NCBI RefSeq assembly: GCF_900094795.1
Contig: NZ_FMBC01000007.1
Span: 1-64,000, forward strand
Origin: Kosakonia oryziphila
GTDB lineage: Bacteria > Pseudomonadota > Gammaproteobacteria > Enterobacterales > Enterobacteriaceae
Reading direction: 5' to 3'
Length of the DNA: 64,000 bases
A program made the position numbers and the translations under genes. The notes beneath the pieces were generated by a model, which saw only the letters and a list, made by a program, of their open reading frames with translations, made no database searches and was not told the DNA's origin. Below, piece by piece: positions 45,570-53,494 of the stretch (position 1 is the stretch's first letter; each line of letters opens with the position of its first letter).

Positions 45570-45890
45570 ATGACAACGGACTTCAGTAAAGAGCGTCTTC
45601 TGGCATCAGGTTTTACGGCGAAGGAATTACAGAAACTTCAGCATAATATCGATAACTTTGGCGGTACGTTCGAAGAAGTTGTCAGAGATTTGGCTAAGAG
45701 GTTTAAAAGGACTTTTTTCACAGTCGTTATTATGTTTTTATTATTTATTTATGCTGTTTTTTTCTCATCGTCGGATGAAACTATACCTCTTGGAATATCA
45801 ACCCTTGTTGTATCTACATTAGTTACATTTCTTCAGCCGCCAGTAATTTCATTTAAATGCTGGCGGTTCTGTAGGGTAAATAAGGCTTAG
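45570..45890 (+). CDS. Small two-helix membrane protein, immunity-like, 106 aa
   Basis: A 106-aa protein homologous to the one at 11322-11651. The N-terminal soluble part (LLASGFTAKELQKLQHNIDNFGG) is followed by two hydrophobic helices (about 49-67 and 71-90) and a Lys/Arg-containing tail (FKCWRFCRVNKA). It is convergent with the intact DUF4225 gene, overlapping it by 4 bp. This geometry is the one used by pore-forming colicins and their inner-membrane immunity proteins, but that is an analogy. No signal peptide is present. The DNA is more AT-rich than the flanking backbone. Confidence 0.7.
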   Translation: MTTDFSKERLLASGFTAKELQKLQHNIDNFGGTFEEVVRDLAKRFKRTFFTVVIMFLLFIYAVFFSSSDETIPLGISTLVVSTLVTFLQPPVISFKCWRFCRVNKA

Positions 45891-46696
45891 TTACTATCTG
45901 TACTTATAAGGTCAAATATCACTTTGGCCTTAACGCCATATCCGGCTATTTTCATGGTTAGCCTTGGTTTGCTCATGGTGTTTACTTTCCTGTAAAAGTC
46001 GCCTGCCAGGTAACGGAAAAGTCGCCATGCCTCCGGTCTTCTGGACAACCCAACTATACTGTAAACACTGGCCGCCAGTGATATAGAGTTGTAGACCGCT
46101 AGTCCGGACTCAGGCTTGAAACCCATAAATTGTGCAGCATCCATACACTTATTAGCTAAATATCCTTCATATCCTGGTTTCCCACCATTTAAATGGTTCA
46201 CTTCTTTTGATATTCCATTCAATCCATCGGCAACAAGTATAGCACCCGCTAGCATACCGACGGCTGGCATCGTTGCGATCATTATTCCGCCAGTGATGGT
46301 GGTTAGTCCGTAAACAATAATTTTAACAGCACTGATTACATACCCGACAATTTTGTTATTTTCCCGGACGAACTCCACTTTAGCGTACAATTTGGCCATC
46401 TTCATGCGCAGCATCCGGGCCTGCTCATCAAGGTTTTCTTTTTCTGCCCTGAGTTTTTTTATGCAGGCCATGCACTCTTCATCAGATTTTGCACGCCGGG
46501 CCGCGACGAACTGCTGCTCAACAACCTCTTTTATCTCCTGGACAAATTTCATTCGAGTCTGACCATCATTGAGGTGGAAAGCAGACAGCGTATTAGCTGT
46601 ATTAATCAGCTTACGGGCTTCCAGATTAACCATTGTCTCCGCCCAGTTTTTATTTCTTCCACCTGAGCGCATCATATCAAGCAATGCAGCGTCCAT
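45887..46696 (-). CDS. DUF4225-type protein, 269 aa
   Basis: A full-length 269-aa protein that I associate with the DUF4225 family. The N-terminal region is helical and charged (about residues 15-112, with a Cys pair in EECMAC). A long hydrophobic stretch with glycines follows (about 114-157, helices around VGYVISAVKIIVYGL and MPAVGMLAGAILVADGL), and a third hydrophobic segment lies at about 203-217. It ends in a conserved basic tail (LFRYL, LTMKIAGYGVKAKVIFDL). There is no signal peptide. GGGAG precedes the ATG at 46696. It sits between a resolvase C-terminus and a convergent small membrane protein. Function is unknown; a pore-forming or membrane-acting toxin is a hypothesis. Confidence 0.75.
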   Translation of the reverse strand: MDAALLDMMRSGGRNKNWAETMVNLEARKLINTANTLSAFHLNDGQTRMKFVQEIKEVVEQQFVAARRAKSDEECMACIKKLRAEKENLDEQARMLRMKMAKLYAKVEFVRENNKIVGYVISAVKIIVYGLTTITGGIMIATMPAVGMLAGAILVADGLNGISKEVNHLNGGKPGYEGYLANKCMDAAQFMGFKPESGLAVYNSISLAASVYSIVGLSRRPEAWRLFRYLAGDFYRKVNTMSKPRLTMKIAGYGVKAKVIFDLISTDSN

Positions 46697-46848
46697 TTTT
46701 TGTTCTCCCTGTACATTACGTCGCCAATGATACCTCTATTTTCAGCTGTAAACTGTCTCAGCCGGAAATATGTCGGTCTCGATATCCCTGTTTTCTCCGA
46801 TACGACCTTAAATGAAACACCCTGCCTAATCAGCGCAAGAGCCGACAG
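46697..46848 (-). pseudogene. Resolvase C-terminal fragment, second copy
   Basis: The minus-strand DNA just upstream of the DUF4225 gene encodes LSALALIRQGVSFKVVSEKT and GISRPTYFRL, the helix-turn-helix end of the same resolvase as at 10628-10959. The fragment starts immediately after the esterase stop codon, so the break point is within a few bases of 46848. The catalytic domain is absent. Confidence 0.8.
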
Positions 46849-48357
46849 CTAATCCAGCTTAACGTGATGGTGCATCACCCGGCGAAAAAAGCTCAGACGC
46901 GTACGCATAAAGCGATTAACCATGCGAAATCCTGCATGTTTATTCAGTCCGATACGCAGGAGTCTGTCGCGCCCGCGCGCGCAGGCCAGCCAGTTCACCG
47001 GACCAGCAAGCGATTCACAATGGCGGTTGGCATGGTGGGCAAACTGCACCCAGTAATCGGCAAGATGCGCGGCAAACGCCAGATCGCGCGGGTTTACGTA
47101 GCTGCACGCCGGTTCTGCAAGCATAAGGTTGTCGAATACGTACGGTACTTCGTTACCGTGCCACGCGCCGTTGATATAAGTGTCATGTGCCGCTTCCGCG
47201 ACGTAATCAAACCAGTAGCGCCAGCAGGGTCGTCGCACCCGCTGTTGTGCCTGCATCACCACCAGCCCGAGCGTGGTAAATGCCATATCGCGACACACCT
47301 GGCGACCCAGCTCGGCATCGCCCTTCACACCCGGATAAAGCAATTTAATCAGCCCTAACCCAAGACGCTGTTCGCGGCGCATTTTCTCAATTTGTCCGGC
47401 AAGATCGACGCCAAACTCCGCCATTATGCTGGCTTCATCGCTGTTCGAGCCAATAATCACCGGCATCGGGTGCTGCTTTGCGGCAAAAAACACATCCAGT
47501 GTCGATTCCGGTAGTACCTTGTCGCCGACAATCGGCGCGGGAGCAATTTTCAGCGGCGCAACCAGCGGCCAGAACGCATCGGCCGGGATCGCCCGCAACT
47601 GCTCTGCACTGGCGTTTGTCAGGCCAAAATGCGCAGCAATCGCTTCGCCTTTTACCAGTGCGGCTTCCCGCGGCGTATCCGGCAAGGTATAGCTGCTCTG
47701 AATAATGCTCTTATGAAACAGCCCTTTTGCCAGTGGAGAAGCCATCAGCGCCATCACGCTACGCGCCCCGGCAGATTCGCCAAACAGCGTAACGTTTTTC
47801 GCATCGCCGCCAAACGCGGCAATATTCTCTTGCACCCAGCGCAAGGCGGCGATTTGATCGAGCAGGCCGAAGTTATATACGCGTTCGCCCTCTTCGGCTT
47901 CCAGCGACGGATGAGCGAAAAAGCCGAGATGGCCGAGCCGATAATTGAGCGTCACCAGCACCACGCCGCGATCGGCCAGCGCTTTGCCGTCGTACGGCGG
48001 CAGCCCGCCGGACCCCATGATAAACCCGCCACCGTGCAACCAGACCATTACCGGCAGCGGTTTTTCGCGTTTGGCGGGCGACCAGACATTAAGGTAGAGG
48101 CAATCTTCAGAGAATTGCCCCGGATCGCCACCGCCAATCTGCTGACAAGACTCGCCGTCTTGCCAACTGGCGGCAGAAAAACAGTCGGCGATGCGAACCC
48201 CTTGCCTGGGTTCCACCGGCTGCGGCGCACGCCAGCGCAGCGGGCCAACGGGAGGCGCGGCAAACGGAATACCACGCCAGATATCAAATGCCGCTTCGCG
48301 ACAACCCAGAACACTGCCGTGGCAGGTGTGCGCCAGCGGCGCAGAAGGTTTCTCCAT
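46849..48357 (-). CDS. Type-B carboxylesterase
   Basis: A 502-aa alpha/beta hydrolase of the carboxylesterase B family. The oxyanion region HGGGFIMGSG lies near residue 127, the nucleophile elbow is GESAGA (Ser near 211), EDCLYLNVW is the family signature, and SDEAS and NGAWHGNEVPYVF supply the other triad residues. It hydrolyses carboxylic esters; the substrate is unknown. The start at 48357 (MEKPSAPL) is preferred over an ATG at 48417 that would overlap ydcJ. The stop codon abuts the resolvase fragment, so the original C-terminus may have been altered by the insertion. Confidence 0.85.
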   Translation of the reverse strand: MEKPSAPLAHTCHGSVLGCREAAFDIWRGIPFAAPPVGPLRWRAPQPVEPRQGVRIADCFSAASWQDGESCQQIGGGDPGQFSEDCLYLNVWSPAKREKPLPVMVWLHGGGFIMGSGGLPPYDGKALADRGVVLVTLNYRLGHLGFFAHPSLEAEEGERVYNFGLLDQIAALRWVQENIAAFGGDAKNVTLFGESAGARSVMALMASPLAKGLFHKSIIQSSYTLPDTPREAALVKGEAIAAHFGLTNASAEQLRAIPADAFWPLVAPLKIAPAPIVGDKVLPESTLDVFFAAKQHPMPVIIGSNSDEASIMAEFGVDLAGQIEKMRREQRLGLGLIKLLYPGVKGDAELGRQVCRDMAFTTLGLVVMQAQQRVRRPCWRYWFDYVAEAAHDTYINGAWHGNEVPYVFDNLMLAEPACSYVNPRDLAFAAHLADYWVQFAHHANRHCESLAGPVNWLACARGRDRLLRIGLNKHAGFRMVNRFMRTRLSFFRRVMHHHVKLD

Positions 48358-48401
48358 AACAATATTATCCAGAAATAACTGATTTCTGGAGATTACCTGT
48401 T

Positions 48402-49745
48402 TTACAGCAGACCGCAACGTCGTTTGCTACGCTCAGATGCCTCCTGATAAAGGGTAAACTCGTCGAATACCGGGCAACCGAGTGCCATTTCAAACTGCGC
48501 TTTGCTGGCATTGCCGTGGCTGCGCGCCTGGGTTTCATTGCCGAGGTTGGACTGGAAGATCCCCGCCGCGCTGACCGGCAGAAAATCTTCATAGATGATG
48601 GGCTGCGCCACTACCCAGCCGCGTTCGATCAGCGGTTGCGGATCCTCGCCGGGGCGGATCGCCTGGCGATGCGCTTCGCCGGTCGGCGTCAGCCGGTAGC
48701 GGAACCACGCCAGACCCTGCTTGCGCAACAGCATTTCGCTGTCCGGGAAGGCTTTGAACACGTCCTGTAAATGTAACTGGTGCGTGAGATTGTCTTTGCC
48801 TGTGCCCGCCTCTGCCAATAACTGATCGTACAACGCACGCCCTTTTGGCGTCAGCGCCACGCCACGCTGCTCAATTTCACCGAAGCGTGCGGTATGCGTT
48901 CCCTGGTGTTCACCGTTGAACAGCACCGGTTCATCCAGCGCTTTGAAGCTAGTCTGACGCAGTAAAATCGGCACATCACGGCGCGGCGGCCCTTCGATAA
49001 GAACCTTCGGCTCGATACCGTATTTCGGCATCAGCGCCTGCACACGATCGATATCCAGCGTGCGCGGCGTTAAGTGATTGATATGGCAGCCAGGGAAGCA
49101 GACCACATCGGCAATCAGTCGGTGCTCGTTGTGCAACGCCCGGTAGGTTTGCTCATCGACCGTAGCATGACGATGCCAGCGGAAGGTCTCCAGTGCCTCC
49201 TGCACAAAAGCCTCGGCCTGCGGCGCGGTAAAACTGCCATTCAGTTCATGCAGTTCAATCAACTGGCGGCAAGCCGGCGTAAAGATATCGCGCTTCGCCA
49301 GAATCGCTGCCGCTTTGTTGCGCAACGACTCGTTCTCTATCAACTCCAGCCGCAGCAGCGAGGTAAAAATGCGAAACGGATTGCGCGCCAGCGCGGCATC
49401 ATCCACCGGACGAAACGCGGTAGAGTGTACCGGTACGCCCGCCTGTGACAGATCGTAATAGCTCACCGGGTACATCCCCATAACGGCAAACATCCGCCGC
49501 AGCCAGGATAACTCTTCCGCAGTACCCACACGGATCGCGCCGTGGCGCTCAACATTAAGCCGCGTCAGTTCATCCGCATTGACCAGTTGTTCGTGCAACC
49601 GGGGATTGTGTTCCAGAACGGCAAGGTTCACATCAGCTACCAGTTCCAGCAGTGTGCCGTATTGCGGAACTTCCTGCTGGTACATTGCCGACATGGCCTG
49701 TGAAAATTGTTCGCGAATCTCATCGGCCGTGATGTCGTAACCCAT
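48402..49745 (-). CDS. ydcJ: YdcJ / HglS-type 2-oxoadipate dioxygenase
   Basis: A 447-aa DUF1338 protein orthologous to E. coli YdcJ. The characterised Pseudomonas member HglS is an Fe(II) enzyme converting 2-oxoadipate to 2-hydroxyglutarate in lysine catabolism. Likely metal ligands are the His of ERHGAIRVG (near residue 70), the His pair in FPGCHINHLTPR and the Glu in RFGEIEQRG. The start at 49745 gives the E. coli length and follows AAGGAAAA. It is divergent from the LysR gene ydcI with a 300-bp gap, as in E. coli. Confidence 0.92.
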   Translation of the reverse strand: MGYDITADEIREQFSQAMSAMYQQEVPQYGTLLELVADVNLAVLEHNPRLHEQLVNADELTRLNVERHGAIRVGTAEELSWLRRMFAVMGMYPVSYYDLSQAGVPVHSTAFRPVDDAALARNPFRIFTSLLRLELIENESLRNKAAAILAKRDIFTPACRQLIELHELNGSFTAPQAEAFVQEALETFRWHRHATVDEQTYRALHNEHRLIADVVCFPGCHINHLTPRTLDIDRVQALMPKYGIEPKVLIEGPPRRDVPILLRQTSFKALDEPVLFNGEHQGTHTARFGEIEQRGVALTPKGRALYDQLLAEAGTGKDNLTHQLHLQDVFKAFPDSEMLLRKQGLAWFRYRLTPTGEAHRQAIRPGEDPQPLIERGWVVAQPIIYEDFLPVSAAGIFQSNLGNETQARSHGNASKAQFEMALGCPVFDEFTLYQEASERSKRRCGLL

Positions 49746-50045
49746 TTCATTTTCCTTCCTGTGTGCTCTTCTTCTGGAGTGTAGGAAGCACATCCATCCG
49801 CGTGATGGGAAATTTACAAAATGTGATCGTGGCAGACAACGGATGCCGCTGAAACGCAAAAAAACATAACGAAAGATTATGGAAATCGCCGGAAAAACTC
49901 ATACAAAGTTGTAAGTTTCGTCACACAGCGCGGAAAATCCATTTGTAACTCAAATGAATTAAATGTTAAGAGTATTTTGCAATCAAGTTATCAAAATAAA
50001 TAACATTACCTGTCATCGAATTCGCTAAGTTTTTAACATTATCCT
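49746..50045. promoter_or_regulatory. ydcJ-ydcI divergent control region
   Basis: A 300-bp AT-rich non-coding gap between two divergent genes. It should contain both promoters and YdcI binding sites. Several T-N11-A type LysR motifs can be drawn, but none stands out. Confidence 0.4.
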
Positions 50046-50969
50046 ATGGAAAAAAATGGTCTCTTTTCACAGCGCATTCGCCTGCGCCATTTACATACTT
50101 TCGTGGCTGTTGCTCAGCAAGGAACGCTGGGGCGCGCGGCTGAAACCCTTAATTTAAGTCAACCTGCGCTGTCGAAGACCCTGAATGAACTGGAACAACT
50201 GACCGGCAAGCGCCTGTTCGAGCGCGGCCGTCTCGGCGCACAGTTGACGCATGTGGGCGAGCAGTTTCTGACGCACGCGGTACGTGTGCTGGATGCTATC
50301 AATATTGCCGGGCAATCGCTGGATCATAAAACGGAACAGAAAAGCGATCTGATCCGTATCGGTGCCCTGCCGACCGCCGCGCTGGGTATTTTGCCGGCGG
50401 TGATTGGTCAGCTCCATAAACAACAGCCGGACCTTAAAATTCAGGTCGCTACCGCCACTAATCCAATGCTGCTGGCCGGGCTGAAATCCGGCAAGCTCGA
50501 TCTGGGCATTGGCCGGATGTCAGATCCAGATCTAATGAGCGGCCTTAATTATGAGCTGCTGTTTCTGGAATCACTGAAACTGGTGGTGCGCCCGAATCAT
50601 CCCCTGCTGCAAAGTACTATCACATTAAGCCGGGTACTGGAGTGGCCAGTGGTGGTATTGCCGGAAGGTACTCCCCCGCGTGATAACGCTGAACAACTGC
50701 TGGCCAGCCAGAATTGCAAACTGCCCGCTGGTTGTATCGAGACGCTCTCCGCCTCGCTGTCGCGCCAGTTAACCGTTGGTTTTGACTATGTCTGGTTTGT
50801 GCCGTCTGGCGCGGTAAAAGACGATTTGCGTCTCGGCTCGCTGGTTGCCCTGCCGATCCCGCCACTGGGAATCGGCGATCCGGTCGGGATTATCACTCGT
50901 GTCGATACACCGCTGCCACCTGCTGCGCATACGCTTATCAGCGCGATCCGTAAAATCATGCCGGGGTAA
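50046..50969 (+). CDS. ydcI: LysR-family regulator YdcI
   Basis: A 307-aa LysR protein orthologous to E. coli/Salmonella YdcI, same length. The helix-turn-helix is at about residues 20-50 (GTLGRAAETLNLSQPALSKTL), and the effector domain is well conserved (ALGILPAVIGQ, GIGRMSDPDLMSGLNYELLF, ETLSASLSRQLTV). The family member has been linked to pH/acid stress responses. It is divergent from ydcJ and followed by a decayed YdeP-type gene. Confidence 0.93.
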   Translation: MEKNGLFSQRIRLRHLHTFVAVAQQGTLGRAAETLNLSQPALSKTLNELEQLTGKRLFERGRLGAQLTHVGEQFLTHAVRVLDAINIAGQSLDHKTEQKSDLIRIGALPTAALGILPAVIGQLHKQQPDLKIQVATATNPMLLAGLKSGKLDLGIGRMSDPDLMSGLNYELLFLESLKLVVRPNHPLLQSTITLSRVLEWPVVVLPEGTPPRDNAEQLLASQNCKLPAGCIETLSASLSRQLTVGFDYVWFVPSGAVKDDLRLGSLVALPIPPLGIGDPVGIITRVDTPLPPAAHTLISAIRKIMPG

Positions 50970-51108
50970 CCCCGGTTTTTAGCCGGTTCTTCTTGTTGCG
51001 CAAATGGTAAACATCTCGTTAATTGTGTGATAAAAAGTGGTTGTTGATTAAGGGTTGTTGTTACGCAAAATAGACTTGCGCTGTAATACCCCGCATCCGG
51101 AAGAACCA

Positions 51109-52572
51109 ATGAAATTTAAAACAGCGATTAAACCCTACCACGCCGCTGCCGGTGGTCTGGGCTCTCTGGAAGCCACTACTCGCTTCGTCATTGACAGCAA
51201 AAATGTCCTCAAAAATATGCGCAATCTGTTGCGCATGAACAAAGCACGGGGTTTCGACTGCCCCGGTTGCACCTGGGGTGATGATAATAGCAGCAGTCCG
51301 GCCTCAGCCAGCAGCAGTTGCGTAATGCGGCTGCGGTCTGGCAGACGGCAGAGCGGGTGATCTGCTCCTGGGCGATGGGCATTACCCAGCACAAACACTC
51401 ACTGGATACGGTGCGGGAAATTACCAACCTGCAACTGCTCGGCGGCCATCTGGGTAAACCGGGCGCCGGGGCTGTGCCCAGTGCGCGGCCACAGCAATGT
51501 GCAGGGCAACCGCACGATGGGGATCGATGAAAAACCGCCGGTGACATTACTCGACAACCTTGCCCGCCACTTTCATTTCGAACCGCCGCGCGAGCACGGT
51601 CACCATACGGTTGAAGCTATTCAGACGATGCTGCGCGATGAAGTGAAAGTGTTGCTGGCGCTGGGCGGTAACCTTGCTGCCGCCGCACCGGACACGCCGC
51701 TGACCTGCAAAGCGCTACGCCGTTGCGGGCTAACGGTCTATATCAGCACCAAACTCAACCGTAGCCATTTAATGCCGGGTAAACAGTCGCTTATTCTGCC
51801 GACGCTGGGCCGCACTGAAGAGGATGTACAAGCCTCGGGCCGCCAGTTTATCACCGTCGAAGACTCCTTCAGCATGGTGCATGCATCCGAAGGGATCGGC
51901 AAACCGCTGGCAGCAACACAGCGCTCAGAAACAGCGATTGTCGCCGGGATTGCCCATGCGACGTTAGGAACAGCGCAACTCGACTGGCTGGCTCTGGCCG
52001 CAGATTACAACCTGATTCGCGATCATATCGCTGCCACTATTCCCGGTTTTCAAAACTTCAATTCCCGTTGCGATGAACCCGGCGGCTTCTGGCTGGGCAA
52101 TGCTGCGGCAGAGCTGCGTTTCAATACGCCGTCCGGTAAAGCGGAATTCAGTGCCGCAACACTGCCTGACGCGGTCTGCCCGGAAATTGTCGCACCGTTT
52201 GTGTTGCAGACGTTACGCTCACACGATCAGTACAACACTACGATTTATGGTCTCGACGATCGCTACCGTGGGGTTTATGGTCAGCGCGATGTGCTGTTTA
52301 TGCATCCGGCCGATATTGCTGCGCTTGGCCTGAGCGATGGCGATCGCGTGGATATTGAAACCCTGGCTACTGACGGCGTGATTCGTCGCGTGGCGGATTT
52401 TCGCCTCGTCGCCTACGATATTCCGCGCGGCAACCTCGCGGCTTACTACCCGGAGACGAACCCACTTGTTCCTTTGACCCGTTTTGGCGACGGTACCGGT
52501 ACGCCCACCTCAAAATCAATCCCCGTTAGCGTCACTCCGGCGCAAACACGCGCAACCCGGCGTATTGCCTGA
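51109..52572 (+). pseudogene. FdhF/YdeP-family oxidoreductase, deleted and frameshifted
   Basis: The first 55 or so codons encode the start of a YdeP-type molybdopterin oxidoreductase (PYHAAAGGLGSLEATTRFV, then the Cys motif FDCPGCTW). The sequence then jumps, at about 51290, to a region that in the intact family lies about 330 residues later (SGLSQQQL... CSWAMGITQHKH). A 1-nt shift near 51478 then leads into RGHSNVQGNRT, and the rest of the C-terminus is intact to 52572 (SHDQYNTTIYGLDDRYRGVY). Full-length relatives are about 760 aa. The molybdenum-cofactor core is largely deleted, so no activity is expected. Confidence 0.88.
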
Positions 52573-52734
52573 CCTTCCCGCCTGCATTCGGGCCTTTTTC
52601 TCCTAAGGCCCAAATGCAGAGCGGATTTCAGCCAACCTGCAACCAATCTTAAACAAACATTTCACTCGCCAGACACAGGTTGTCGCCGCTGATAAACTAC
52701 ATGGTATCCACCCTGGAGAGCGAAGGTTATTGTC

Positions 52735-53424
52735 ATGCAATATGAAGAACAGCAGCTTATCAACGGCCTTTTCGAACGTCTGAAACAGACCGGACAGCAA
52801 AACAGCCAACGAGATGCAGATGCAGAGCGTCAGATCGCGGAATTCGTACGACAGCAGCCTGCAGCCCCTTACTATATGGCGCAATCGATTTTGATTCAGG
52901 AAGCGGCGCTGAAACGCATGCAAGCCCGTGTTCAGGCGCTTGAAAGCGAATTAGCCGCGCAAAAAAGCAAGCCCTCGACGGGAGGCAGTTTCCTCGGCGG
53001 CCTGTTTGGTGGTGGGAAAAGCGCCCCTCAGCCGGACAACGGCTGGAATGCTCAGGCGCAACAACAACCACCAGTCCAGGATTATTCACGGGCGGCAGCG
53101 CCAGCCGCTGCTCCCCGTAGCGGCGGTTTTATGGCAGGCGCGCTACAAACTGCCGCCGGCGTGGCCGGTGGCGTTGTGCTGGCCGAAATGCTGACCAGTA
53201 TGTTCCATCAGTCGCGGCCAGAAGAGATCGTGAATATTATCGAAGAACCGGCAACTCCCGCAGGTGGTGAGCCGTTTGTCGGCAATCAATACGGCGACGT
53301 TAATAACGTCTCTGACACCCGCTTTCTCAACCAGGATGATCAGTTCGGAAATAACAACGACGCCTGGCAGAACGACGATTTTGATGACAACGACTACAGC
53401 AATGATGACGACAGCTTTATTTAA
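52735..53424 (+). CDS. DUF2076-family protein
   Basis: A 229-aa protein of the DUF2076 type. The N-terminal 80 residues form a conserved helical region (EEQQLINGLFERLKQ, YYMAQSILIQEAALKRMQAR) with coiled-coil character. A Gly-rich linker with GSFLGGLFGGG follows, then a hydrophobic Gly/Ala segment at about 133-155, and a very acidic Asn/Asp tail (NDDFDDNDYSNDDDSF). No signal peptide is seen. Function is unknown; the Gly-rich hydrophobic part suggests membrane association. A clear bidirectional terminator follows. Confidence 0.8.
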   Translation: MQYEEQQLINGLFERLKQTGQQNSQRDADAERQIAEFVRQQPAAPYYMAQSILIQEAALKRMQARVQALESELAAQKSKPSTGGSFLGGLFGGGKSAPQPDNGWNAQAQQQPPVQDYSRAAAPAAAPRSGGFMAGALQTAAGVAGGVVLAEMLTSMFHQSRPEEIVNIIEEPATPAGGEPFVGNQYGDVNNVSDTRFLNQDDQFGNNNDAWQNDDFDDNDYSNDDDSFI

Positions 53425-53455
53425 CGCGGTAAGCGTTGGATAGAAGTTGGATAGA

Positions 53456-53477
53456 AGAGAGGCCTCGCGGCCTCTCT
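53456..53477. terminator. Bidirectional terminator between the DUF2076 gene and trg
   Basis: A 9-bp perfect stem (AGAGAGGCC / GGCCTCTCT) with a 4-nt loop followed by TCTTTG, placed between two convergent stop codons. Confidence 0.75.
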
Positions 53478-53494
53478 TCTTTGTTTGCGGATTA

